A stretch of DNA of 64,000 bases from the NCBI GenBank assembly GCA_010093485.1, contig MU001508.1, forward strand, positions 1,254,051-1,318,050, read 5' to 3'. Origin of the DNA: Karstenula rhodostoma CBS 690.94 (lineage: Eukaryota > Ascomycota > Dothideomycetes > Pleosporales > Didymosphaeriaceae). The notes under the pieces were generated by a model. That model worked only from the letters and a program-made list of their open reading frames with translations, was not told where the DNA came from and made no database searches. The position numbers and the translations under genes are program-made. The first letter of the stretch is position 1. The number at the start of each line of letters is the position of its first letter. This document shows positions 1 through 10,374 of this stretch, piece after piece.

Positions 1-1015
1 GCCTGTGCCATAAAAACCAGAGTACAGTGGTTGTGGTATGTATGGTAGCTCGCTTCCGACACATACAACAAAACAGGGAATCTTGCTGAATTCATTAACC
101 GCTTGCCAGGATCTTGCTGTACAACACAATCACTACGATCGTCCTGGTCGAGCCGACGCGCTTGGTAGTCAACTCCGTCGCAACATCCGTGATCGGAGGA
201 TCGTACTTCAACGGCAGAGTTGCGATACCGTACGGACGAGCTGGCCCCGTGCCGGTGATTTGATTCTCGAACGGTGGGTCCTCGGGCTCTATAGCGATGA
301 TGCCCTTCACAGGATCTGGGCGTCGATCACCGACACCCCATCCATAAGGATCAGCTTGCGAATGCGATATCAAGATGGCGTCGCCGATCTTGTCCAGCAG
401 GGCTACCAACGCGTTGACATTGTTTATGGCCGCCTTCGTGGTATTGGTTTGCTGCTGGATCTCACTCGCGAAGAAAGCATCGAAAGTCTGGTCGCCAGTT
501 TCGCCTGTTCCAGGCCACTGCGTATGGAGGTGTGCCTGTGGCCACAATTCGAACCTTTCCACCGAAGTAAAGTAGCTCTGTACGAAAGAAACATTAGTAA
601 TCGACACGACGCCATCACTGGGCACCTAAGGTGAGCGACCACGTTGAGGCTGGTCAGTCAAATAGACTGTGTATCCAAGGCTGAGAAAGTACGATGCCCA
701 TCCGGTGTGTTCAAACAATTCTATGTCCTGTCAGCCCAATGGTGAGGTCAGGATCATACTCATACAGTGCCTGTTTGTGAACCGCCTGTCATGAAGACAA
801 GAGGGTACTTTTGTTTTGATTCGGTTGGAGGCTGCAGCTTCTCCACATACATTTAACCAGTCATGACCTTGCCATTTGGCTGTAGCAGGATCAGCTCAGA
901 CCTAATCGTCGAATACTGCCATGTTGCTCACTTACGGCGTCAACATACTGACCCCCAACGTAAAAGTATCTGCGTGCAGCTTGCAATTTTGCAGGCTCCA
1001 AAGGGCTTCATTTCA
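1..1015 (-). pseudogene. alpha/beta-hydrolase (secreted esterase-like), broken
   Basis: Reading the minus strand in pieces recovers an alpha/beta-hydrolase of the fungal secreted esterase-like type. The pieces in order are YFYVGGQYVDA, MYVEKLQPP, the oxyanion-hole segment TGGSQTGT, WASYFLSLGYTVYLTDQPQ, the nucleophile region LISHSQA with its Ser, and a C-terminal piece SEASYHTYHNHC. The frame is interrupted by TAA at 853-855, where the family has Gln before MYVE, and by TAG at 626-628, where the family has Trp after GRSP. A frame change lies between about 130 and 170, because the C-terminal piece reads in another frame. Plausible introns are 765-728 (only 38 nt) and one after YVDA. The catalytic His region lies beyond the left edge. 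Family membership is judged from remembered motifs, not from a search. Confidence 0.75.
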
Positions 1016-1223
1016 GCAGTAGTTTCACGTGTGTAAGACAAACGATCGTATTCCTACACGACCATAGCCACCAGATTGGCTACCGGGCCTCTATGCCAAG
1101 AAAAGAAGGTGGTACAAAGCTGCACCAATCAGCCGACTTCGGAACCCCCGCACCTACAGCCAGTTTCCTTTCTCTACATACTTTTCCCCAGCATCTTTTA
1201 CATGCCAAATTTACAATCTCCGT

Positions 1224-1406
1224 TCAGTCAGTAGGGTCATAATTGGCAGCGGCCTTCACTGTCTTGCTCAACTTCGTGTTGATTCCGACAGTAGCCCAAC
1301 CGAAGATGCCATCGGAAACAGTACTACCGAGGAGAACGTAGTTGAGCACTAGGTCACTTTTCGCAATCTCTCCAGCAAGAATACTGTCCTTAGCGTTACC
1401 TGTAAA
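1224..1406 (-). other. unassigned open frame without ATG
   Basis: An open stretch of about 60 codons ends in TGA at 1224-1226. It is preceded by a good acceptor-like tttacag, so it could be a terminal exon or a relic. The translation (for example LNYVLLGSTVSDGIFGWATV) looks protein-like but I do not recognise it. It lies between the Hsp70 stop and the broken hydrolase, with no room for a complete gene. The rest of 1015-1500 shows nothing else. Confidence 0.25.
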
Positions 1407-1500
1407 CTAGAAAGACTTTGCTCTTGTATAGTATATATACTTTCCAGGTGCTGTGAACAATCAAAGGCTTCCTTTAACCTTCGTTCACGGCATCCAATTC

Positions 1501-3669
1501 TCAGTTCAAAAGCGCCCGCTCAATTATCCCTTTCGTCGTCTCAAGCGTTCCATCTCCACCCTGTATGATTCGCTTCTGAGTCGCGTCACGAAGTATCCTC
1601 TCTTCATCTGCACACTTCTCCCACTCTTCAAGATGGGCTTCTATGAGCTCCGCCTCACCTTTTGTATGTGGCTGAAGCTGTGAGCTCTCAACGAAGAGTG
1701 ATTTGGTTTTTTTTCTCCCGCGATCCGTCACAGAAACCTTCAAACTCTGGTCAAGTAAGAATCAAGTCATCGAGGGTGCACACAACACCTACGTTCGTAT
1801 ACCGTTCATGGTCAACCTCAAATGTGACTTCAATCTACGTCGAGTGTAAGTGAGCTGCAGCCCTCGAACTTCTTGTCTCATTACCTCGGGAACTCCTCGC
1901 GGGGCGGGAATCAAACCGTCAATCTCCAGGCTGCCGAGTTTGAAGTTGTTCTGGACGAAATCTCGCTGGCCTTTGAACACTGTCACCGCTACCGATGTCT
2001 GGTTGTCCGTGGTAGTAGTGAATATGTTTGACTTTTGGGTTGGAACGACGTTTAGTCGTTTTACAACTGTGCTCATGATGCCACCTCCGGTTTCGACGCC
2101 TGTCTCGGGTTAGGGTGACGAAAACAGTGTGCGCGAAAGATGCAACGTACCCAGCGACCAAGACGTCACATCTACACTGCAACCACAACCTGTGTCATCT
2201 TCACCATGCATAATCGAGCCTTGCATTGCACCGCCGTACGTGGTAATGAACCTTGGATCGATGGTTTCATGAACGGGGGGTGTAGAAGGAAAACGTTCCA
2301 GGATTAGGGAGCGGAGCTTCGGCATGCGTGACAAATCACCACTGGGTATTATATCAGTGATGTCGTAGATGGTGATATTTGCATCGCGAATAGCCTGGTC
2401 AACAACTTTAACTGCTTGGTTGACATTGAAAGAATTGATATAATCCTGATATGAGTAAGCTGGGCTGATTAAAAAGGAATTACTCGTTATTGGCCACGCA
2501 CGGAATCCTCTTTTGTAATAGTCTTATCGTTTCCAGACTCTGTGCTTGTTAGAGAAACCTGATCTTTTCTATGGTCCGAAAAGCCACGCCCAACGTTATC
2601 TTCCTAGGTTTCCAAGAGTGTTAGCACATGTAAAAATATAGGATATCCTGAGGGATGTCAACGCTTCGAACATTGCTCACATCTTGAAGGCCCTGAAAAT
2701 TGGAATGCAGACGAGCCAGTTGACTCGGGCTGACATCAATGCCGTTACTGCTCACGTTCTCATTTCTAACCGTGCTCAAGACTTCGTATACACCCGTATC
2801 GATTGCCACCACACTCGCCTCAAAAGCGGTTCCGTCAAGGTTATAGGCTAGAGTTATGCTCTCTTGATAGTAATCTGAAGCAAGGTCGTACGCAAGAGCA
2901 GCAGCTGTTGGCTCGTTCACAACACGAACGACATCAAGCCCAGCGATACTCGCGGCTTCCCTCAAAGCAGTCTGTGTGATGTCAGTTTGGGTGCAAAGCC
3001 TTGCCCGGATCTTATGAGGCACGTGCCCTTGGACGGTCGTTGAAGATGGGCGGTGAGGTCACGACTGCTTCCTTGATCTCCTCGCCAAGGAAGCCCTCAG
3101 CCATACTCTTCAATTTTTTTATCACGAGTGCTGCGATTTCCGTGGGGTAAACGACTTTACTCTCGGACTCGAGAGAAACTTCGATAGCTGGCGTTCCGTT
3201 CCTCTCAACGATTTTGTAATGCGCGTCATTGACGAAATCCCCAACTTCTTCATAGGTCCTGCCTAGCAGTCTCTTGAACCCAGTGATGGAACGTTCAGGG
3301 TGTGAAAGTAGAATCTCCACTGCGTCTTGGCCTACCAATACCTCGCCAGTGTCTGTGAATGACACCACAGATGGTATCGTTAGACTGCCATGTTTGTCGG
3401 GTATGATATGTATGGTACCGTTCCTTGGGACTTGTCAGTACCCTGCGCCTTATGATGCGGTATCTTTACCTTTTAACGCCCACGGAGGAGTGTGAATTTC
3501 CAATACTAATACCGATTATCGGGGGAGAAGAGGTGCTTGAATCATCAACTGGACGTATATGCGCAAATCGTGCGAAGGCCAGCCCGCCAGTGAGAAGAGC
3601 GAGTAGTAATAGTATGGAGACTCCCCATCGGGATATCCCACGGGCACGAGCGTTTATTACGTTTGACAT
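1501..3669 (-). CDS. divergent membrane-anchored Hsp70-like protein
   Basis: Eight exons (3669-3470, 3423-3027, 2971-2681, 2603-2502, 2445-2151, 2099-1885, 1834-1803, 1744-1501) total 1776 nt and give 591 aa, somewhat shorter than typical BiP/DnaK. Residues 15-36 are a hydrophobic anchor or uncleaved signal. The Hsp70 fold follows: IIGISIGNSHSSVGV, PSVVSFTDTGEVLVG, VVTSPPIFNDRPR, VVNEPTAAALAYD, the adenosine region SRMPKLR, and a well-kept substrate-binding beta domain (KSNIFTTTTDNQTSV, LIPAPRGVPEIEVTFEV). The nucleotide-binding motifs are eroded: IGIDLGTT is IGISIGNS, DLGGGTFD is NLDGTAFE, and GGSTRIP is SGDLSRMP. Lobe IIB looks shortened and there is no C-terminal HDEL. Intron 3026-2972 is a GC-AG intron; the others are GT-AG. 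Intact splicing argues for a functional but non-canonical, perhaps ATPase-dead, ER-membrane chaperone-like protein (inference). Confidence 0.8.
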
Positions 3670-4345
3670 CGCCGCCAATGAATATAAGCAATGTCGAGAT
3701 CTGAGGTGAGTGGAAAGGTTCCTTGGGCACAACAACAACTTTTCTATGAACAAGTCTGTTGCCTGAATACTGAGTCACTGTAACATGTGATTCATGTCCG
3801 GGGTGCAAGAAGGACAGACGTGGCAAGTCGCGTTGGGTCGGAGAAGTCCCGAGTCAGCTAGTGGCCATGGTGTCCTCTAATAAGTGGGGGCGAAAACTTC
3901 TAAGTCGCAACATCCGGCATCCCGTCCACGTCGAACAGGCGTCCACAATCCAGGTCAAGTGAAACCAACGCGCTTTAGCACAACAATCTTTCAGATAGAT
4001 CTGACGGTTTAATTCAGGGCACTTAACGCTTTGGCCACCCCCAGAGATATCTACAATCTAGTATGACTTGCTCCGCGACACAAATTGATTGCGAGTTTAG
4101 CCTAGCCAATGTAAACGGGGGAAATGGATAGAATAGCGCGTATCACAGGAGTGATTGGGCTTCAAAATCGTAAGGTGCTGTGGGCAACGATTACAGTAGA
4201 ATTGTATTGAGATCGAGTCGTTCATACCCTAGGTAAGAGCATCTTATATGAAGCTTTAGCTACTCAATCTATGTTGTATGACGACTATTTAACGTATATC
4301 CCATCACTCAACATCCAAAAATCCAAATAAAACCATCATGTCTAG
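3670..4345. other. intergenic, no gene seen
   Basis: AT-rich non-coding stretch holding the putative promoter of the Hsp70-like gene. No convincing open frame or RNA gene was found. Confidence 0.5.
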
Positions 4346-4347
4346 CG

Positions 4348-4700
4348 TCCCCACATACCCCACGCAATCTCCAAACAGCTCCAAACCTCCTCATTAGACC
4401 TCTCCCAAGCATATCTACACGCCCAATGCCCCCCTCCAGGAACCGCAACCAGCCTAATCCCCTTCTAAAAGAAACCCTGCAGTCCATCCAGCAGCTTAGA
4501 CGAAAAATACGGATCCTCTAAGCCCCAAAGCAACATACTCGGCACTTTCTACACGTACTGACTTACACTGACGTTATTCCCATACAGGGGACCTGGGTAG
4601 TTCATGTTGTAGAAATGGAGCATGCCATCGATAGGGGAGTCCTCCAGATACGCCGCGACCTCTGCGCGGTACGTGTCGTTTCAGATGCCGGATACGATGG
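4348..4700 (-). pseudogene. relic of an epoxide-hydrolase-like alpha/beta-hydrolase
   Basis: The minus strand reads NDTYRAEVAAYLEDSP, LHFYNMNYPGPLYGNN, then VPSMLLWGLEDPYFSSK, LLDGLQGFF, stop, KGIRLVAVPGGGHWA and WERSNEEVW. This matches the C-terminal half of epoxide-hydrolase-like proteins: the acid of the catalytic triad follows LWG, and GGHW carries the catalytic His. An in-frame TGA precedes NDTYR. A TAG interrupts FF/KGI. Another TAG precedes KVPS, where a remnant of an intron (GTAAGT...) may sit. No N-terminal half is recognisable upstream, so this is a fragment rather than a gene. Confidence 0.65.
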
Positions 4701-5645
4701 ACTATCTTAAACCACACTTCAATGGCCAGCGTTGAGAGGATGACCTGAGCCTAAACCCTAATATGGAGCATCGACCTGGGACTAACTATAGGACACATGG
4801 GGGGTTCGCCGTAAAGTTTGCTGCCCCCCCCCCAAAATAAGCCTGCCCGCGACGTGAATCCTCATAAAAGACCTCTTAAGCACATTACGCACCTCCCACC
4901 TCCCAACCCCGGCCCCCTATACTATCTAGTCCACAATCTACTATATCCTAGCTACAATTAAAATTAAACCTTTCCCACAAACGTCAAGATTAGTCCGCTA
5001 CTAGCGCAGTTAAGTAATCTTTTACAGTATTTAATTAGAACACCATCACAAGGATATATCCAGGTCTACATAACCAGTTGTAACACATGGAAGTTTTTAT
5101 TTAATCCGGCTGCTACCAACCAGTTGGTAGAAGTTCTTGCATAGAGGGGATGCACTGCTAAGCACGCTGCGATGCGCCAGCAGGAAGCCCCACGCGATCA
5201 TCACGCGATAATACATCCGACTTATGCTTGTAACTGGCATCGAAGGATTCAGAACCGAGGACGATGTCTGGAAGTATGTATCGTCGAGGGCGATGGTACC
5301 GATGGCAACGGAAATGCCTAGGATAAGAGTTCGATGTCACAACAACTGCGATGGTGAGGACTTCATTGGAGGCTTTCACCATTACGGAGAGAGAATTTTC
5401 GAAAGAGAGAAAGATTTGTGATACAGAATAACCACAAGACTGTTGCCGCATTTCCTTACGTAGCTACCACCGATGCTTCAGAAGATCGATAGCCAGTAGA
5501 AAATTACATACCCCTTTCGCCGATCTGCCAATGTTCCGTCCGACTCCAATCACCTAAGCCCCATGCCCGTTCGCCAGAGAATCAAACCTAAGGTAGAGGC
5601 ACCCATCAGATTCTCTCACCGCGAAGCAACCGTGAGACTCCCCGT
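4701..5645. other. intergenic, no gene seen
   Basis: Includes a C-tract near 4825, an AT-rich part at 4920-5100 and short unconvincing open frames at 5158-5451. Nothing recognisable. Confidence 0.5.
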
Positions 5646-7671
5646 TTACCACCGAGGCTGCTCTTGCTTGAGCATAAGCCATCCATTGGCATCGTGCTCT
5701 AGAAGACAGGGGAAGTCCTGACAACCACCGCGCAGGATGTGCACTTGGGAACACTTCCAGCGATGGCACTTCTCGCCGCTCATTGTGCCTTGTTCAAAGA
5801 AATACATGTCAGTGTATTGGTCATTATCTCACATCCGTGAGATTGGCTTACAATTCTGGCAGCGACTGGACGCGTCGCAAGTGACGTTCCGGGCGAAGCA
5901 TTCCAGGCAAGGGAGCACAAGTTTCGGCAGCTTGGTCTGGTCGTTCGGTACGATGGAATGAGCCGCACCTTTGAGCTGCTGGTGATTCTCAACCTTATGA
6001 AGAGCCTTGGAGGTAACCTCGAGCCTCTTCTCGACATGCCTGAGATCGTTGCGCATACGATCACAGCTTGAGGTTTTCTCGCGAAGCTGAGAGTCGAGGT
6101 CCTTAGCCTGCATTGTGAGAGGGTAAATCTCCTACAAGGTGTGAGTAGTATGCCAAGTATGGTATGTCAAGAGTACTTGCCGTCTTGAGCAGCTCGATCT
6201 TGTCAAGCAGCTTCTCCTCGGTGTCCTGAGCATCACTGAGCTGCTTTTCAAGTCGCTTCCTGCGAGTTGTTAGCGACTGCGGTCCTCCTTCACGCTGCGT
6301 GGGGGTCCTACAGTTTCTTCTCCCTCGTGTTCTGAGTATCGACCAGATTCTCCGCCCGCTGTTGGTGGTCGGTCATTTTGGTCTTACTATGCGCGAGCGA
6401 CTCCTTCAACTCCACGATCTCCTGATCCTTGAAGGTGACGATCTGCTTCAATTGTCCGTTGTCTGATTCCATCCTCTCTACTTCAGTGCGCAGGTAGTCA
6501 ACCTCGGCTTGGAGCTTCTCGCACTGCTCACGCATTGCCACCCAATCCGCAGCCTGCTTCTTCAGAGAGTTAATCTCGAGGTCCTTGTTGAGCAACTCGG
6601 CATCCTTCTGGCGCATGTCTCGATTCATCATTGCTTTGTGGTCCTTGTTCAGTTGGAGGCGGTAACGAAGCTCATCAAGCTCGGAAGAGCTGTCGCCCAT
6701 GGCCTGATGGCGCAGGTTCCAGTCGCGCTCTAAGGATGCAACCTTAGCTTGGGCTTCCATCTTCTCCTTCTTAAGAGTTTTCATTTGATTAATCATCGTG
6801 TCCCAGACCTGTGGAGTGCATCGGACCACAGGTTGATTGTCCGAATGGAGAATGGCAGACTCGTTGTGCTTAGAACGGGCAATGTGCTCATCTTCTGTCG
6901 TACGAACACCGAAAGCAGGCGTACTCGACAATGGCGGGCTGATTTGGCCATCCGCGGGAGGAGTAGATAGCGTATCGACGTCAACCAAAGTCGGAGACGG
7001 AGACAGGACCTGTTGTCGAAGCTGCGCACCCACGAGCTGATCAGGGATAATTTCCCACTCAGATGGGGCCTCGGTGACCATCTTGGACATCTGCGCAATT
7101 ATTTCCTCCATCTTGCTCATCGTAGCCTTGTCATACCCCTGGTTCTCCGCAGTGGCCGACTTTGGTGAAATTGGAGTTTCGAGGCGCGACTGCGCGTCAG
7201 GCGCCTGATGATGCACTTGACGAGCAGCAGCAGCATCAGCGCTCACCGTGCGAAGAGCGGGATAGTTGCGGGCGGATGTGGGTGTGCTGAACGAGCTCTC
7301 GCCGGGGGAATTCGGGGTAGATGGGCCATTGGCAACTACAGACATGTTAGTCATTGTTGCTGGCCGCAGACGTTTCGATACTCACCTAGACCAGGAGGCT
7401 TCGTTGCGATAGTCCAGGGCTTCTTGGATTTCATAAGACTAGCCAGGCTAGCAAAACTGTCGCTCGACACCTGCCGCGGCTTGTCGTTCTCCGCCATCTT
7501 ACCGGCAGGCCGAGACTCGGCGCTTGTGGAGCGGGCAGCTGTCATGGTTGTTGACAGCGGGGCGCTTGCGAGGTCGGCGAGGTCGGCGAGGTCGATGAGG
7601 ACGTTTTCAGCAGCTATCGTGGTCAGGTCGCTGCAGCTGTTGTGGGAAGAAGAAGACTTACGAATTGGCAT
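5646..7671 (-). CDS. coiled-coil protein with C-terminal Cys cluster
   Basis: Five exons (7671-7386, 7335-6312, 6259-6181, 6131-5852, 5788-5646) give 603 aa. An ATG six codons upstream (7689) is also possible. The N-terminal ~270 residues are Ser/Pro/Ala-rich and look disordered. Residues of roughly 280-520 form a long heptad-like coiled coil (Lys/Glu/Leu rich). The C-terminus carries a Cys-rich module, CLECFARNVTCD, then CQNC, then CHRWKC, which may bind zinc. Intron 6180-6132 is a GC-AG intron with the consensus donor GCAAGT. The nearby GT at 6176 would put a stop in frame. The family is unknown to me; the architecture suggests a scaffold or cytoskeleton-linked protein (inference). Confidence 0.75.
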
Positions 7672-7689
7672 GGCAGCGTGGGACGACAA

Positions 7690-8532
7690 GGGGGGACGTC
7701 GCCTGAGTGAGTGAAAGACACAAGTCTCGACAAAAGTGCGACAATCCTGAGTGAAGGCGGTGATGTAAAGGCGGGGTTGTCGCTGTTGAGGAAGGAGCGT
7801 TTTGGTGTGCCAATGGCAGGTGAAGGCGGTGGTTCAGTCTCCAAGCAGCAAGTACGAGATGCGCATATATATGTAAAGAAAACTTGCTCATGGGCAGCGA
7901 GTCCACAAGGACGATATCCCGTAGTAGGTAGCACACGGGTTGCCGTTGGGGGGGGGGGTTGCGGTATGCCGTACTGCGCACCCCCATTGGGGTGAGCGCC
8001 TCTCACGACCCGATGCGAGCAATGCCCAAGAAATAGTGTGCCTTGCACATCTGCCGGATCAATACGGGGATACACCGAGCAACTGTACTGAATTCTGTTC
8101 TTGAGGATATTGGTGTTGTTTGAAGTGGACGTGTAGCAGATGCGTCCGTGACAACATGGAGCGGAATTTTGGCTGCACGATGAAAACAACACCCGGTCAT
8201 GTGACTATGAAAGCCGTCGCATGGGAGATTGTGTGGAATACCGGGGACAATTGTATACATGCAGAAGAAGACAAGGCAAACAGGGAAAGGTCAGGCAGAA
8301 GATGTTGATAACAGTGGTGCATTGAATGAGGGGAACCAAAGCTATCTCTTATAATGGTATATTGACGCACCATCGTGCCACGAACCCTCTTCTTACTATC
8401 GCCCATCGTGCAGCTTACCCTAGGGTAACACAGGGCACCGAGAGATCTATCCCGCATGCTGAGATGTGCTCTGGACGTTGCTTGCTCCTTCATCTCTCTG
8501 TGCTCTATGTGGATCGTTCGCCCGTCGAGAGC
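7690..8532. other. intergenic, no gene seen
   Basis: Short overlapping open frames on both strands; none has a recognisable protein, signal or splice structure. Contains a G-tract near 7950. It probably holds the promoter of the coiled-coil gene and the 3' end of the permease gene. Confidence 0.45.
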
Positions 8533-10374
8533 CTATCTCCCGAATTTCTTAAGCTCCCAGAAGCGGATCGGCGGGTAGATGACGGCAGCCCATGCAAATC
8601 CGACATAGTTGCCCATCTGCAACAATCAGAAAATGGTACCTTCAGTCCGATGATTATACTTACATCTGCACCATAGTCGCCCACAAGCTTTGCGATCGGT
8701 CCAATGTACCAAACCTGCGCCATACACAGAATAGCACCGACCCAACCTACAACAAACGCAATCAGAGCGGCAATACCAATTGGCAACTTCTTCCTATCGT
8801 CCCAGATGTGCCAGTTGAACCCTGTGCTGCGTCTGAAGATGAAGTGTTCTTCCAAGATGATAGCAACCCATATGGAAACCCAATAGCCCATCAGCGCAAG
8901 GAAGTTTGTGAAGATCTCGGCAAGGTGACCGCGTCCAGCAAGGGCGCAAACCGTGTAGATGATAATACCTACGGTGTTCCAAACAACGCGGGGCACCACA
9001 GCAGCCCAGCGTCCGAGAACTTGAGCATCGATACCGCAAGCATATGTCGGGACTATCAGGTTTTGCACCAGACCCAAAGCTACGAGAACGCCGCAAAAGC
9101 TGCCGAAGCTGCCGAGGGGTTTGAATCCCTCGACAATGAGCGCGCCTTGAGAAATGCCATATGAGGCCTCCCAGGCTGGGTTCGTCGACATGCCGCTGGC
9201 GAGGCCAATACCGAGGATGAATGCGAAGGTGAAGCTGGACGTGAGCCCGAGCATAGTTACCGTGAAGATCTTCCACCCTGCGGTGTGCTCTGGATAGTAG
9301 ACGAACAGATCCGCTGCCCCTCCACTATAGGTTATAGCCGCCGCAAGCGCGAGACCGAAAAACGAGAGCCGGTTGGCAGCCAGAGTGTCTCCGGAGACAA
9401 GCGACGCAGAAGATATATTGAAGTTTGGACCCGCAGCTCCAGCCAGCATGCTCAGGACGATGAGCTGGGACAGCCAGGCGTATCGTTCGTAGTAGTGGAA
9501 CACTTGGTAGCCAAACGTAGTGATGACCCATGTGATGATAGCGACAATGATGATGCCGACCACAACAGACATGGTGTTGGCCGACACTCCAGAGAGTATC
9601 TGGCCAGCAACCACACAGTCGATCAGGGAGTACCCGAGAAACACGATGAGGTTGAGAACGACGACGATCTTGGAGGGCCACCAGCCCATGATGTACCTAG
9701 AGAAGATCATAGTCCGGTTTCCGCTCCGAGGCCCGAACGTGGCTATGTATGCGACGGGGAGACATCCAACCAGCATGCCAAAGACAGCGCACAGACACGA
9801 GTCCAAGAACCCGAGCTCGAACACGGCGGGACCCAGCATGCCCAGCGTAATGTTGTTCGCAGCCAGATTGATCGAGATCCAGAGCATCGCGATCTGCGAG
9901 TACCCGAGCTGGCTCAGGTTGTGGCGCTCGTCGGGCTCGACGCGCTGTATGCCTCTCGACTCGACGCTGTACTCGGCCATGAGTGCCTCCAGGCTCTTCC
10001 ATCTTCCGGCCAACGTCTCGTTATGCACGTCGGTATTGTTCGTCGGGAGGCCTTGGTTCGGGGCCAGGACCATGCGCGAGGTCTTCTCATCGGGGGCGAC
10101 GGAGGGATCCATGGGGCCCTGCGCCAATTAGCAGCGTCTTTGCGAGGGCCGCAAAGCATGATGTCCTTTCGCAGGGTTTAACCTGATCAAGTTCGGACCG
10201 TGTTTCTCAGATCGCCAGCCGCGAATGCAGCTGGCGAACACCGGTCTCATGCAATTGCTTCGGCTATACCTTGATCGGGTGTTCTGCTACTCAGCTGCTT
10301 GTTAGACATTGTCATACTTGCTGTGTCGCGACGTGTTCTGTGGGCTCGGCGGGTGTCCGGGCGGTGGTCGACAT
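8533..10374 (-). CDS. NCS1-family permease, probable thiamine or precursor transporter
   Basis: Exons 10374-10318, 10118-8664 and 8616-8533 give 531 aa. The main exon encodes a polytopic purine-cytosine-permease (NCS1) protein with about 12 membrane segments: the N-terminal conserved region around QIAMLWISINLAANN, GPRSGNRTMIFSRYIMG, and the loop SGGAADLFVYYPEHTAGWK. The last exon adds NYVGFAWAAVIYPP. A 19-codon first exon (starting MSTTARTP) joins in phase 0 across a 199-nt intron that contains a TPP riboswitch. If that intron is retained, the frame ends two codons later at TGA. Members of NCS1 transport purines, pyrimidines, allantoin or thiamine. The riboswitch points to thiamine or its pyrimidine precursor (inference). 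An ATG at 10112 in the second exon is an alternative start. Confidence 0.88.
10119..10317 (-). other. riboswitch-containing intron with alternative donors
   Basis: Donor CAA|GTATGA (10317) joins acceptor GCGCAG|GGC (10119), with a CTAAT branch-like site just before it, keeping the permease frame. A second donor-like site AAG|GTATAG lies at 10269, and AG|GTTAAA occurs within the aptamer. A 22-codon upstream frame runs from ATG 10315 to the TGA at 10247-10249, inside aptamer stem P1, and exists only when the intron is retained. Confidence 0.75.
10156..10252 (-). promoter_or_regulatory. TPP (thiamine pyrophosphate) riboswitch aptamer
   Basis: On the minus strand the order is GCATGA, ACCGGTGTT, a GCCAGC/GCTGGC hairpin, CTGAGA, AACACGGT, GAACTTGATC, GCGAAAGGA and TCATGC. 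GCATGA and TCATGC form P1, GGTGTT pairs with AACACGG as P2, and GCCAGC...GCTGGC is P3. CTGAGA and the GAACTTGATC...GCGAAAGGA block are the nearly invariant TPP-sensing elements. Fungal TPP riboswitches are known to control alternative splicing of thiamine genes (THI4/NMT1 type) and of transporters. This one sits inside the first intron of the NCS1 permease gene. Confidence 0.92.

Noticed and set aside
2604..2680. reading the Hsp70-like gene as a pseudogene because of stops at 2625 and upstream
   Set aside because: Each stop falls inside a well-formed intron (here GTGAGC...GCTAAC...CCTAG) and the eight exons add up to an exact multiple of three.
9285..10181. 298-codon plus-strand frame over the permease gene
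   Set aside because: Antisense shadow of the NCS1 permease; charged low-complexity translation, and the sense strand is clearly coding.
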